Of a stretch of 64,000 nt of DNA, positions 51,501-59,918 are shown piece by piece. The stretch spans positions 496,001 through 560,000 of the forward strand of contig NZ_FTMG01000001.1 of the NCBI RefSeq assembly GCF_900155965.1. Reading direction: 5' to 3'. Position 1 is the stretch's first letter, and each line of letters starts with the position of its first letter. This DNA comes from Mucilaginibacter lappiensis. Its GTDB lineage: Bacteria > Bacteroidota > Bacteroidia > Sphingobacteriales > Sphingobacteriaceae. The notes under the pieces were generated by a model. That model was not told where the DNA came from, did no database searches, and saw only the letters and a program-made list of their open reading frames with translations. The position numbers and the translations under genes are program-made.

Positions 51501-54500
51501 CAGTGATGCCACAAAAACTTATGGCTCGGTAAACCCGGCACTTAGCGTAACTTACACCGGTTTTGTAGGAACGGATAATGCAGCCAGTTTAACCGTTGCG
51601 CCTACTGTGAATACAACAGCTGTAAATAATTCACCGGTTGATACTTATCCTGTTACGGCCAGTGGCGCGGTATCTGCAAATTATGCCATCGCTTATACAA
51701 ACGGCACTTTAAGCGTAACAAGGGCTGCACTGACCATTACCGCCAATAATAAAGGCAAAGCATTTGGAACACCAATTACCGGCGGACCGGGCTCTGTTGA
51801 TTTTACATCTACCGGTTTGGTGGGTGCCGAAACCATAGGCAGTGTGACCATTACTTATGGCGCGGGTGCAGCGGCCAATGCTGTTGCGGGATCATATCCG
51901 GGTTCCATAGTGCCAAGCAGCGCTACGGGTGGTACTTTCAACGCGGCTAATTATAATATTACCTATACCGCCGGTACACTCACCGTTGGGCAAGCTATTT
52001 TAACCATAACAGCCAACAGCACCATCAAAACATATGGCGCACCCGTTCCTACCCTGACGGTAACCTATAGTGGTTTCGTAGGTACCGATGGTCCTTCCAG
52101 CTTAACTACACTGCCTACTGTCAGCACTCCGGCGATTATCAATTCGCCGGTAGGCACTTATGCAATAACCCCAAGTGGCGCGGTATCGTCAGATTACACC
52201 ATTGTTTATCAGCCTGGAACACTTAGTGTAACACCTGCTGCTTTGAAGATCACAGCCGATAACAAGAATAAAATATATGGACAAAACCTAACCGGAGGCG
52301 CAGGTTCAACCGCGTTTACGTCAACCGGGTTGGTAGGTGCCGAAACTATCGGCAGTGTCACCATCAATTATGGAACGGGTGCGGCAGCGGGCGATGCGGT
52401 AAATACTTACACCGGGGCCATTGTAACCAGCGCTGCTACAGGCGGTACATTTAACGCGGCAAATTATAACATCAGCTATGCTGCCGGGAATATTACCGTA
52501 GGCAAAGCCCCTATCACGGTAACCGCCAATGTGGGGAATAAAATTTATGGCAATGTTGATCCTACTTTAACCTATGCAGTTACTACCGGAGCATTGGTTG
52601 GGACAGATGCATTTACCGGCACGCTTACCCGTACCCCAGGCGAAAATGCCGGAACCTATGCTATTTTGCGGGGCACCCTGGCGCTCAATAACAATTATAC
52701 GTTGACTTATGCGGGCGCTAACTTCATCATTAACAAAGCCGCCATCACGGTTACTGCCGATGCACAAACCAAACCTTACGGTTCGGTCGATCCGGCGTTA
52801 ACCTTCAAGATCACTAGTGGAACGTTAAAATTTGCGGATACATTTACCGGAGCGCTTAGCCGTGCTCCGGGAGAAAATGCAGGTACTTATGCTATTCAGC
52901 AGGGCACTTTGGCAATCAGCAGCAATTATGCATTGACCTATGCCGGAGCAAACCTTACCATCGGTAAGGCAGATATCACTGTAACTGCTGATGCGCAAAG
53001 CAAAGCTTTTGGTGCCGCTGATCCGGCGCTTACGTTCAAGGTTACCAGCGGAACGTTAAAATTTGCGGATACGTTTATCGGCGCGCTTACGCGTGCCCCA
53101 GGCGAAAATGCAGGTACTTACGCTATTCAACAAGGTACGCTGGCACTCAGCAGCAATTATAACCTGACTTATGTAGGTGCTAACCTCACTATTGGCAAAA
53201 CGGCCATTACCGTAACTGCTGATGTGCAAACCAAGACTTATGGCGATGTTGATCCGGTATTAACCTATAAGATCTCCGGCGGAGTATTGGCACCTGGTGA
53301 TAAATTTACCGGCTCGCTTACCCGTGTTACCGGCGAAAATGCAGGAACTTACGCCATTCAGCAGGGTAGCCTGACGCTCGGCAGCAATTATACTTTGACT
53401 TATGTTGGTGCTAACCTAACCATTGGTAAAGCAGCTATCACGATAACCGCTGATGCGAAAACCAAGGCCTATGGCGACACTGATCCGGCACTGACCTACA
53501 AGATCACCAGCGGAACGTTAAAATTTGCTGATACATTTACTGGTGCGCTTATACGTGCTCCGGGTGAAAACGCCGGAACTTACGCTATTCAACAAGGTAC
53601 CCTGGCACTTAGCAGCAATTATACCCTTACTTATGTTGGTGCAAACCTGACAATAGGTAAAGCAGCCATCACGGTAACTGCTGACGCGCAAACCAAAGCC
53701 TATGGTGATGATGATCCGGCACTGACTTATAAGATCACAAATGGCGCTTTGGTTGGTAAGGATAATTTGACAGGTGCCCTTACCCGTGTTACCGGCGAAA
53801 ACGTAGGCGCTTATGCTATTCAGCAGGGCACTCTGGCACTCAGCAACAATTATACGCTGACTTATGTTGGTGCCAATCTCACTATTGGTAAAGAGACTAT
53901 CACCGTAACAGCAGATGCACAAACCAAAGTGTATGGTAATACCGATCCGGCATTAAGCTACAAGATTACAAATGGAGCTTTGGTAGGTACCGATAAATTT
54001 ACCGGCGTATTGACCCGTACTACCGGCGAAAATGTGGGTACTTATCCTATTCAGCAAGGAACACTGGTGCTCAGCAACAATTATACCCTGACTTATGTTG
54101 GCGCCAATCTGACCATCGGTAAGGCAGCGATCACGGTAACTGCAGATGATCAAACCAAAATTTATGGCACAGCAGATCCGGCATTGACTTACAAGATCAC
54201 AAATGGCGCTTTGATAGGTACTGATAAATTTACCGGTGCACTTAGCCGTATTGCCGGCGAAAATGCAGGTAGTTATCTCATTCAGCAAGGAAGCCTGGTG
54301 CTTAATACTAATTATACCCTGACTTATGTAGGGGCTAATCTGACTATTAATAAAGCAGCCCTCACGATAACGGCTGATGCGCAAACCAAGACTTACGGTG
54401 ACGCTGATCCGGAATTGACTTACAAGATCACTCATGGGGCATTAATAGGTACAGATAAATTTACAGGAGCCCTTACCCGAGTTACCGGTGAAAACGTAGG

Positions 54501-56157
54501 TGTTTATGTTATTCAGCAGGGTACCCTGGCGCTTAATACTAATTATACGCTGACTTATGCCGGTGCAAATCTGACCATAACCCAAAAGGCGTTAACCATT
54601 ACAGCTAATAATGCCACTAAGATATATGGTTCCGCAAATCCGGCCTTTAATGTAAGTTATAGCGGTTTCGCAGGCAGCGATAACACTTCAAGCTTAACCA
54701 CCCAGCCAACGGTAAGTACTGTGGCAGTGGCTAATTCGCCGGTAGGTAATTATCCAATAACAGCCAACGGTGCCGTATCTGCCAATTACTCTATAGTTTA
54801 TAAAGCAGGTACATTAACAGTAACATCTGCTGCCCTTATCATTACGGCTAATAACGCAACCAAAAGCTACGGACAAACCTTAACCAATCAGACGGCTTCA
54901 ACTGCGTTTACATCAACTGGTTTGATCGGTACTGAAACCATCGGCAGTGTATCTATTACTTATGGCACAGGTGCATCAGCCGGGGCTGGCGTTGGAACTT
55001 ACAACAGCTCGGTAGTAGCCAGTACGGCCACCGGAGGCACATTTACTCCGACAAATTATCATATTACCTACTTGCCGGGAAACATTGTTGTAAACCAGCT
55101 TACATTAACCATTACAGCTAATAATGTCAGTAAAATTTATGGCTCGGCAAATCCGGCCCTCAGCGTAACCTACAGCGGCTTTGTGAATGGTGATAACAGC
55201 AATACTTTAACCTCCAAGCCAATTATTACGACAGCAGCAACACAAACATCGGGGGCGGGAAGCTACCCTGTTACTGTAAGCGGAGCTGCTATTGCCAACT
55301 ATAAAATTGTTTACGTACCGGGTACATTAACCGTTAGTAAGGCAACCTTAACCATTATAGCCGAGGATAAGAGTCGTTTATATGGTGTAGCTAATCCGGT
55401 GTTCACCGCGGTTTACAACGGTTTTGTGAACGACGATGGTCAGACCGCTTTAACCAAGTTGCCAGTGCTGGCTTCTGTAGCAAATCCCACTTCGTTGCCG
55501 GGTTCATACCCTATTACCGTAAGTGGCGCGGCATCAGCAAACTACTCCTTTAATTATGTACCAGGCAAATTAACAGTTATCGCGCTCAGCAACGCCAAAC
55601 TGATTAACCTGGTGTCAACATCGGGCACGTTAACACCTTCATTTAATTCAGATAACTTCAATTACCGCTCTGAAGTTGATAATGAAATAGCAGGGTTGCG
55701 CCTTACACTCACTTTTGATCCAACGGCTACAGCAAGTATCAACGGATCTTCGGCATCAAATGACAGGCAATCATTCAATATCCCGCTCAATATCGGTAAC
55801 AACACCATTAGCATAGTAGTTACCGCCCAGGATCATGTTACCACCAATACCTATACGCTGGTTATTTACAGGGGCGAGGATCAGAAAAATATCGTGGCCA
55901 GTAATATACTTACGCCTAATGGCGACGGTAAGAATGATACCTGGGTTATAGCCGATATCCAACTCTACCCCAATAATACGGTCACAGTTTTTGACAAAGG
56001 AGGACGCACAGTTTACAACAAACATGGCTATACTAATGATTGGAACGGAAGCTTTGGCGGCGCTCCGCTAACAGAAGGAACTTATTATTATGTTATTGAC
56101 CTCGGTCCGCAGCAACGTAAATTCAAAGGGTTCATCACCATTATTCATGATAGGTAA
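48577..56157 (+). CDS. Giant MBG-repeat surface protein with type IX secretion C-terminal domain
   Basis: About 2,526 residues from the ATG at 48577; the frame is open ten codons further upstream, but only this start gives a signal peptide (MKKHLLVFFIGLLSIITSL, cleavage near ASA at residue 23). Residues ~25-190 are a unique N-terminal region. Residues ~195-294 are fibronectin-III-like. Residues ~297-388 are cadherin-like (ADNYNFNTGTTLTV, GNDTDADGDPLTA). Two more beta domains run to ~626. Residues 627-2335 hold 21 MBG-type repeats in three size classes (90, 81 and 77 residues; 5, 7 and 9 units). Residues ~2336-2435 are a cadherin-like sandwich, and 2440-2526 are the gliding-motility C-terminal domain (NILTPNGDGKND...GTYYYVIDLG). 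It should be exported by Sec then type IX secretion and held on the surface as an adhesin. PorP/SprF follows. Confidence 0.93.
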   Translation: MKKHLLVFFIGLLSIITSLRASAQTFDWSCFPTSGTILADNNGIANLNLTTANCSVANGWVLQCQGTGEQRILSSALGGNPFIRLQKVGTAATFSFARLLTASGALFTLKSVSVTPTSVGAAAGGAQVITVHAFKGGREQGSTSTASLGSVALVNIPESQLGAFINIDEIRFTCDQAASFGVGIDDVVIVAAPSAPTVTTDNSAAITASSATLTGTVTADGGATVTEKGIVYGTSPNPNIVTGTKLTNGSGTGAISANAAGLASGTRYYFRAYATNTRGTAYGADLFFNTLANTAPVAVADNYNFNTGTTLTVAAPGVLGNDTDADGDPLTAILVSGPANGTLALNPNGSFTYTPTGTTNDQFTYKVNDGKVDGNTVTVTLTHVNTAPVVTASTGATVFSGADAVVDPGITVSDDGGTLASGVISITGGLHSAEDQLVFTPNGTTGDITGSYNRLVGVLSLQSSSGVATIAQWQAALRAVVYRNQQVPPTANVRTITFSVNDGTLDSNPASKTVSIALSAISTSGTLSALNSTYGTASASGTFNVSGINLTAGILVTAPTGFEVSMDNTTFAPTVTIGSAGTIPSTPVYIRLAASTNAGSYSGNVVLSNTGASSVNLPTVASTVSPKKLTITAKNITKTYGQTLTGGGTTTEFTTAGLVGTETVDNVTLAYGTGAAANAAVNTYTGTVIASAANGGTFNPANYTINYVAGNIVVNKAALTIMANNKGKAFGSAITGGAGSVDFSSTGLANAETIGSVTITYGAGAAANAPVGPYAGSIVPSAATGGTFNTANYNITYAAGTLTVGQAILTITANSTIKIYGAPVPTLTVSYSGFVGTDNASSLTTLPTVSTTAVTNSPVNTYPITVSGAVSSNYTIVYQPGTITVTPAPLTVTANNATKTYGAAVPLLRVNYSGFVGTDNAFSLIRGAALTTPAVTNSPVGTYTITPSGAVSSNYTFIYQPGTLTVTPAALTITASDATKTYGSVNPALSVTYTGFVGTDNAASLTVAPTVNTTAVNNSPVDTYPVTASGAVSANYAIAYTNGTLSVTRAALTITANNKGKAFGTPITGGPGSVDFTSTGLVGAETIGSVTITYGAGAAANAVAGSYPGSIVPSSATGGTFNAANYNITYTAGTLTVGQAILTITANSTIKTYGAPVPTLTVTYSGFVGTDGPSSLTTLPTVSTPAIINSPVGTYAITPSGAVSSDYTIVYQPGTLSVTPAALKITADNKNKIYGQNLTGGAGSTAFTSTGLVGAETIGSVTINYGTGAAAGDAVNTYTGAIVTSAATGGTFNAANYNISYAAGNITVGKAPITVTANVGNKIYGNVDPTLTYAVTTGALVGTDAFTGTLTRTPGENAGTYAILRGTLALNNNYTLTYAGANFIINKAAITVTADAQTKPYGSVDPALTFKITSGTLKFADTFTGALSRAPGENAGTYAIQQGTLAISSNYALTYAGANLTIGKADITVTADAQSKAFGAADPALTFKVTSGTLKFADTFIGALTRAPGENAGTYAIQQGTLALSSNYNLTYVGANLTIGKTAITVTADVQTKTYGDVDPVLTYKISGGVLAPGDKFTGSLTRVTGENAGTYAIQQGSLTLGSNYTLTYVGANLTIGKAAITITADAKTKAYGDTDPALTYKITSGTLKFADTFTGALIRAPGENAGTYAIQQGTLALSSNYTLTYVGANLTIGKAAITVTADAQTKAYGDDDPALTYKITNGALVGKDNLTGALTRVTGENVGAYAIQQGTLALSNNYTLTYVGANLTIGKETITVTADAQTKVYGNTDPALSYKITNGALVGTDKFTGVLTRTTGENVGTYPIQQGTLVLSNNYTLTYVGANLTIGKAAITVTADDQTKIYGTADPALTYKITNGALIGTDKFTGALSRIAGENAGSYLIQQGSLVLNTNYTLTYVGANLTINKAALTITADAQTKTYGDADPELTYKITHGALIGTDKFTGALTRVTGENVGVYVIQQGTLALNTNYTLTYAGANLTITQKALTITANNATKIYGSANPAFNVSYSGFAGSDNTSSLTTQPTVSTVAVANSPVGNYPITANGAVSANYSIVYKAGTLTVTSAALIITANNATKSYGQTLTNQTASTAFTSTGLIGTETIGSVSITYGTGASAGAGVGTYNSSVVASTATGGTFTPTNYHITYLPGNIVVNQLTLTITANNVSKIYGSANPALSVTYSGFVNGDNSNTLTSKPIITTAATQTSGAGSYPVTVSGAAIANYKIVYVPGTLTVSKATLTIIAEDKSRLYGVANPVFTAVYNGFVNDDGQTALTKLPVLASVANPTSLPGSYPITVSGAASANYSFNYVPGKLTVIALSNAKLINLVSTSGTLTPSFNSDNFNYRSEVDNEIAGLRLTLTFDPTATASINGSSASNDRQSFNIPLNIGNNTISIVVTAQDHVTTNTYTLVIYRGEDQKNIVASNILTPNGDGKNDTWVIADIQLYPNNTVTVFDKGGRTVYNKHGYTNDWNGSFGGAPLTEGTYYYVIDLGPQQRKFKGFITIIHDR
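50722..52233 (+). repeat. Internal 513-bp duplication of a two-repeat block
   Basis: Units 2+3 (50722-51234) and units 6+7 (51721-52233) are each exactly 513 bp (a 270-bp 90-residue unit followed by a 243-bp 81-residue unit). They share the special junction GTLTVGQAILTITANSTIK and the NNKGKAFG opening, unlike any other units. The block was copied as a piece. Confidence 0.85.
52504..54582 (+). repeat. Nine tandem 231-bp MBG coding repeats
   Basis: Starts fall at 52504, 52735, 52966, 53197, 53428, 53659, 53890, 54121 and 54352, a constant 231 bp with no indels. Each encodes 77 residues of the type ITVTADAQTKxYG...DPALTYKI...GENAGTYAIQQGTL...NYTLTYVGANLTI. Units 13 and 14 of the whole array and their neighbours are nearly identical in places, pointing to recent amplification or gene conversion. 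Confidence 0.93.
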
Positions 56158-56215
56158 AAACAGCCCAGAACCAGAGAAACAGAAAAACCGCAGATCAAAA
56201 GAAATTATAAATAAA

Positions 56216-57139
56216 ATGAAAAACCTTAAACAACATAAAAATATAAGTTTTAAAAAGCCTTTGTTGTTAATGGCGCTGCTTACATGTTTTACATTGTGTA
56301 GCAAGGCGCAGTTAAACCCTTTTCAATCCATGTATTTCCAGAACAGGTATCTGATTAATCCTGCTATGGCTGGTTTGGATCAGGGACTCAACATTAATTT
56401 AGGCTATCGTCAACAATGGAGTCCGTTTCCTGGTTCGCCGAAATCGCAAACTCTTACAGCAGATTACCAGGCAACAGACAGGGTAGGTGTGGGTTTGAAC
56501 GTAACTGATGATCAATCTGGTTTACTCAGACAGACCCGCGCTATGGGTACTTACGCCTATCATCTACCACTTGGTGAGCATAATCAGAAATTGAATTTTG
56601 GTCTTTCATTGGGTGTTAACGATGGACGTATTGATGTTGACAAGATTGTTGGAGATGAAACGGATGAACAAATAGCCCGGTACAACCAGGCGAAACCCTA
56701 TGTAGATGGTGATTTTGGTATAGCTTATACCAGCGATAATTTATTTTTAGAAGGAGCTATCCCTAATTTAAAAGCCGCTTTTTTTAAAAATTCTATCGAA
56801 CGTATAGATGTAGATAGGGTTGAGTTTTTTGCAGCAGCCAGTTATAAAATATATATAAGCAGTGGTTATACCGATTTATTGATAGAACCGCTTACCGCTT
56901 ATCGTAAAGTTAAAGGCGCTAAAGATATTGTTGATGCCGGTTTTAACTTCACCATGAGCAATTATTTTATATCGTTACAAGCCATATACCATAGTAACCA
57001 AAGTACGGGGCTTGGTTTGGTGTTTGACCAAAGAGCCTATGCTTTTAACTTTACCTATAATCTGGAAACAGGAAAGCTTAGTGGCTATACCGCAGGTGCA
57101 TTTGAATTGGGTTTAAAACTGAAACTGTTCCGCAAGTAA
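56216..57139 (+). CDS. PorP/SprF-family type IX secretion outer-membrane protein
   Basis: A 307-residue protein from the ATG at 56216 (an in-frame ATG at 56090 lies inside the adhesin gene and gives no signal). The signal peptide ends at SKAQ. The family signature is LNPFQSMYFQNRYLINPAMAGL ... LNINLGYRQQWSPFPGSPKSQTLTADY, then alternating barrel strands and the C-terminal FELGLKLKLFRK. PorP/SprF proteins act with type IX secretion for proteins with the gliding-motility C-terminal domain and anchor or help export them. It lies 58 bp after the giant adhesin and is its probable dedicated partner. Confidence 0.95.
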   Translation: MKNLKQHKNISFKKPLLLMALLTCFTLCSKAQLNPFQSMYFQNRYLINPAMAGLDQGLNINLGYRQQWSPFPGSPKSQTLTADYQATDRVGVGLNVTDDQSGLLRQTRAMGTYAYHLPLGEHNQKLNFGLSLGVNDGRIDVDKIVGDETDEQIARYNQAKPYVDGDFGIAYTSDNLFLEGAIPNLKAAFFKNSIERIDVDRVEFFAAASYKIYISSGYTDLLIEPLTAYRKVKGAKDIVDAGFNFTMSNYFISLQAIYHSNQSTGLGLVFDQRAYAFNFTYNLETGKLSGYTAGAFELGLKLKLFRK

Positions 57140-57207
57140 ATAGGATAAATGGTTACGGAATAGATATCAGATACACTGTATTGTTTTGCATTTGGGCAAA
57201 ACAAAAA

Positions 57208-57234
57208 AGCCTGTAAATTGGTAATTTACAGGCT
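57208..57234. terminator. Perfect 12-bp hairpin after PorP/SprF
   Basis: AGCCTGTAAATT (57208-57219) and AATTTACAGGCT (57223-57234) with a GGT loop, 68 bp after the stop codon. An A-run precedes it, so on the minus strand it has a T-run; on the plus strand it lacks one. Most likely a shared terminator between the converging surface and thiol-redox gene groups. The interval 57235-57653 shows no gene I would call. Confidence 0.6.
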
Positions 57235-57653
57235 TAACATGGATTTATACTCTTTTCTGTGACATCAGATGCGACATTGTCCTTTCGGTAATACTACGCT
57301 CAAACATGTTTGTCATCCAGCAATGGTATCATTATCAGAAGGTATAAAATAAATTACTCTTACGTTATGCTGATGATTACTTGAGTAGGCCACACTGTTC
57401 AATCGATGTTGTTTTGAAGCAGGTGTTGGATTCGATCGGGTCAGTGTTGCTTTTTTACATGATTTAACCCCAATTATTATTGCCGTAAATGATTTACTCA
57501 TGACTCTTGATAAACTAATAAAATAATACGTTTAAAACATTTATTTTCTTTCGAGAAATTTAGACTAACCTATATAAATTTTTTTTTGTTAAAAAAAGAT
57601 AATTGGCGTGTTTTGATGAATACCCACTTTTATTTTCATGTATTTTGAACAGC

Positions 57654-57680
57654 AAAAGCACCTGCTTCACGGGTGCTTTT
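57654..57680. terminator. Bidirectional terminator after the DsbD-like gene
   Basis: AAAAGCACC (57654-57662) pairs with GGTGCTTTT (57672-57680), nine-base loop. A/T runs form the stem base on both strands. It lies 50 bp beyond the stop codon of the leftward DsbD-like gene. Confidence 0.65.
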
Positions 57681-57730
57681 AAACTAACTATTAACTGATA
57701 TAAAGAACGGAACGAAGATTCTTGAATATT

Positions 57731-59392
57731 TTATTGGCCATAAGCTTTTAATCCGCTGTCCAAGTAGTTAATATAAGCGACAGGGTCATAGTCGGCACCT
57801 TGAGGCGGAACAAGTGGTTCTTCTGTATCAGGGTTGAGCAATACATAAAATGGTTGTGAGTTAGCCGCAAACTTTGATGTTTGCAAATAGCTCCATTTGT
57901 TACCAACGGTTTTAATCTGCTTGCCCTCGGGTGTAGTGATTTGTTCGGCTGGAGTTAGGTCGGTTTTATCATCTACATAAAGCTGAATCAATACATAATC
58001 ATAATTTATTCGTTGATAAACCTGTTTATCTGGCCATACGTTAGCTTCCATTTTTCGGCAGTTTACGCAGGCATGGCCGGTAAAGTCGATCATGACCGGC
58101 TTATGCACCTTTTTGGCATAAGCAATACCTTCATCGTAATCAAAATAGGGGTTAAATCCTTTAGGTTTATCAAAAATATCGGCATACTTATGTGGTTTTG
58201 TGCCTGCCATACCATTGCTGTTACTTTGATTAGTGTTTGCTGAGCCTATGGTTGATAGATCAAAGTCCTGGGTTGACTGTGGCGGTAAAAAGGCGCTGAT
58301 TGATTTTAAAGGCGCTCCCCATAAACCAGGTACCATGTACATCGTAAACGACAATACGATAATAGCCAGAAACAATCTTGGTACTGAAATATGAGCTAAG
58401 GGACTGTCGTGACTGAAAGTAAGTTTACCCAACAGATAAAAGCCCATCAAGGCAAATATCACAATCCATAGCACCAGGAAGATCTCCCTGTCAAACCAGT
58501 GCCAGTGATAAGCAAGATCAACGTTAGAGAGAAATTTCAATGATAAAGCCAGTTCTAAAAAGCCAAGCACTACTTTCACGCTATTAAGCCATCCACCCGA
58601 TTTGGGTAGAGACTTTAACCAGGATGGAAACATAGCAAACAATACAAAAGGTGTAGCCAGGGCCAATGCAAACCCAAACATACCTATAGCAGGCCCCAAC
58701 AGTGCACCTGTTGTAGCCGCCTGTACCAGCAATGTGCCAATGATGGGTCCGGTACAACTAAAAGAAACCAATGCTAAAGTGGCTGCCATAAAGAACAACC
58801 CGGCAAAACCGTCTTTATCTGAATTTTGATCCATTTTATTTACCCACGAATTGGGCAGTGTAATTTCAAACGCACCCAGAAAAGATGCTGCAAAAATCAC
58901 AATGAGTAAAAAGAAAAGGAAATTAAATACGCCGTTGGTGGCCAAACTATTCAACGCATCCGCACCAAATATTACCGTAACAAGCAGGCCAAGTACAACA
59001 TAAATAACGATAATGCTTAAACCATAAAGCACCGCCTTACCCGCAGCACTTCCCTTTTTATCAACCGACTTGGTAAAATAACTCACCGTAAGCGGCAGCA
59101 TCGGGAAAATACAGGGCATTAACAAGGCAGCCAAGCCACCCGCCACACCAGCCAAAAATATGGCCCATAAGGTTTGCTGCTTTTGATGTTCACCGCCTGC
59201 TTTAATCGTCTTTTTTTCTGCTTGTTTATGAATACTGTTTTTATTTGCTCCAGTACTTTTTACTACGGGGGTTGTAGCAGGTATCGAAGTAAATTCAACA
59301 CCTTTTGTGGAGGCTGTATCCTGCGCTTTTAGTTGATTTTTGGCCAATAGCAAACCTGTGATCATTATAATCACGATATATAATCGCTTCAT
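57731..59392 (-). CDS. DsbD-like thiol:disulfide transporter (membrane and thioredoxin domains)
   Basis: A 553-residue inner-membrane protein. After a signal-anchor (~residues 1-23) and a linker, the CcdA/DsbD transmembrane domain spans ~75-340 with about eight segments; the conserved LMPCIFPMLPLTVSYF and FSCTGPIIGTLL carry the transmembrane cysteines. A periplasmic linker leads to a thioredoxin domain with C442-V-N-C445 (FTGHACVNCRKMEANVW). It moves reducing power from cytoplasmic thioredoxin to the periplasm. The N-terminal alpha domain of classical DsbD is absent here and encoded separately by the gene 30 bp upstream, so this is a split DsbD. Confidence 0.93.
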   Translation of the reverse strand: MKRLYIVIIMITGLLLAKNQLKAQDTASTKGVEFTSIPATTPVVKSTGANKNSIHKQAEKKTIKAGGEHQKQQTLWAIFLAGVAGGLAALLMPCIFPMLPLTVSYFTKSVDKKGSAAGKAVLYGLSIIVIYVVLGLLVTVIFGADALNSLATNGVFNFLFFLLIVIFAASFLGAFEITLPNSWVNKMDQNSDKDGFAGLFFMAATLALVSFSCTGPIIGTLLVQAATTGALLGPAIGMFGFALALATPFVLFAMFPSWLKSLPKSGGWLNSVKVVLGFLELALSLKFLSNVDLAYHWHWFDREIFLVLWIVIFALMGFYLLGKLTFSHDSPLAHISVPRLFLAIIVLSFTMYMVPGLWGAPLKSISAFLPPQSTQDFDLSTIGSANTNQSNSNGMAGTKPHKYADIFDKPKGFNPYFDYDEGIAYAKKVHKPVMIDFTGHACVNCRKMEANVWPDKQVYQRINYDYVLIQLYVDDKTDLTPAEQITTPEGKQIKTVGNKWSYLQTSKFAANSQPFYVLLNPDTEEPLVPPQGADYDPVAYINYLDSGLKAYGQ

Positions 59393-59422
59393 GTACTTGA
59401 AATTTTTATAAGTTTATCAGGA

Positions 59423-59869
59423 CTATTTTACGGGGATGCTAAAATCAATATCTTCCGGGGGCAAACACTGTTTGTCGTTACAGGTCATATATTCCAGCTT
59501 GCCATTTACCGTTGTTTGTTTTGTCTTTAATTTTATCTTTTGCTGAAAGATCACCGATTTTTCAAAAAATCCAACCTCCATGCTAAAAACTTTTTCCATT
59601 CTGGTGATAGGCTTAGGTTCAATAGTTTTATCAATAAGGGCATAAGTTTTATCCGGACTAAAAGTAATCGTTGTTTTTACCGGGCCACCATCTTTTACAT
59701 ATTGTGAGTACACATGCCAGCCTTCGTCTATGTTAGCCTTTATAAACACCACAGCTTCCGTAGGGCTTGTTTTTTTTGCTGCATAACTCCAGTGTACAGG
59801 TTGCAATATCTGCGCCTTTATTTGTACCGCGCCCAATAAAACAATTATTGCTGTAAGAATTTTTTTCAT
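59423..59869 (-). CDS. Stand-alone DsbD N-terminal (alpha) domain protein
   Basis: A 148-residue exported protein with signal peptide MKKILTAIIVLLGAVQIKAQ. The mature part (WSYAAKKTSPTEAVVFIKAN, DEGWHVYSQYVKDGGPVKTT, EYMTCNDKQCLPPEDIDF) matches the DsbD N-terminal immunoglobulin-like domain; C132 and C137 would be the redox pair that passes electrons to periplasmic targets. It is 30 bp upstream of the membrane part of DsbD, so the two form one functional unit. Confidence 0.88.
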   Translation of the reverse strand: MKKILTAIIVLLGAVQIKAQILQPVHWSYAAKKTSPTEAVVFIKANIDEGWHVYSQYVKDGGPVKTTITFSPDKTYALIDKTIEPKPITRMEKVFSMEVGFFEKSVIFQQKIKLKTKQTTVNGKLEYMTCNDKQCLPPEDIDFSIPVK

Positions 59870-59918
59870 CCTGTCTATTATCTTTTAATTTGTTTGTTGT
59901 TGTTGTTTAACGTTAGTG

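Noticed and set aside
53953..54435. Antisense open frame of 160 codons inside the adhesin gene (also 53518-53922 and 50019-50366)
   Set aside because: They mirror the repeated sense coding sequence and their Ser/Ile/Gly-rich text is an artefact of the repeats.
52504..54582. Regular ~231-bp repeats that might suggest a CRISPR or satellite array
   Set aside because: The period is a multiple of three and the reading frame is open throughout; the repeats encode MBG protein domains and have no spacer structure.
57313..57501. 62-codon leftward frame between PorP/SprF and the DsbD-like gene
   Set aside because: It lies between two terminator-like hairpins, with low-complexity Ser/Asn-rich text and no recognisable feature.
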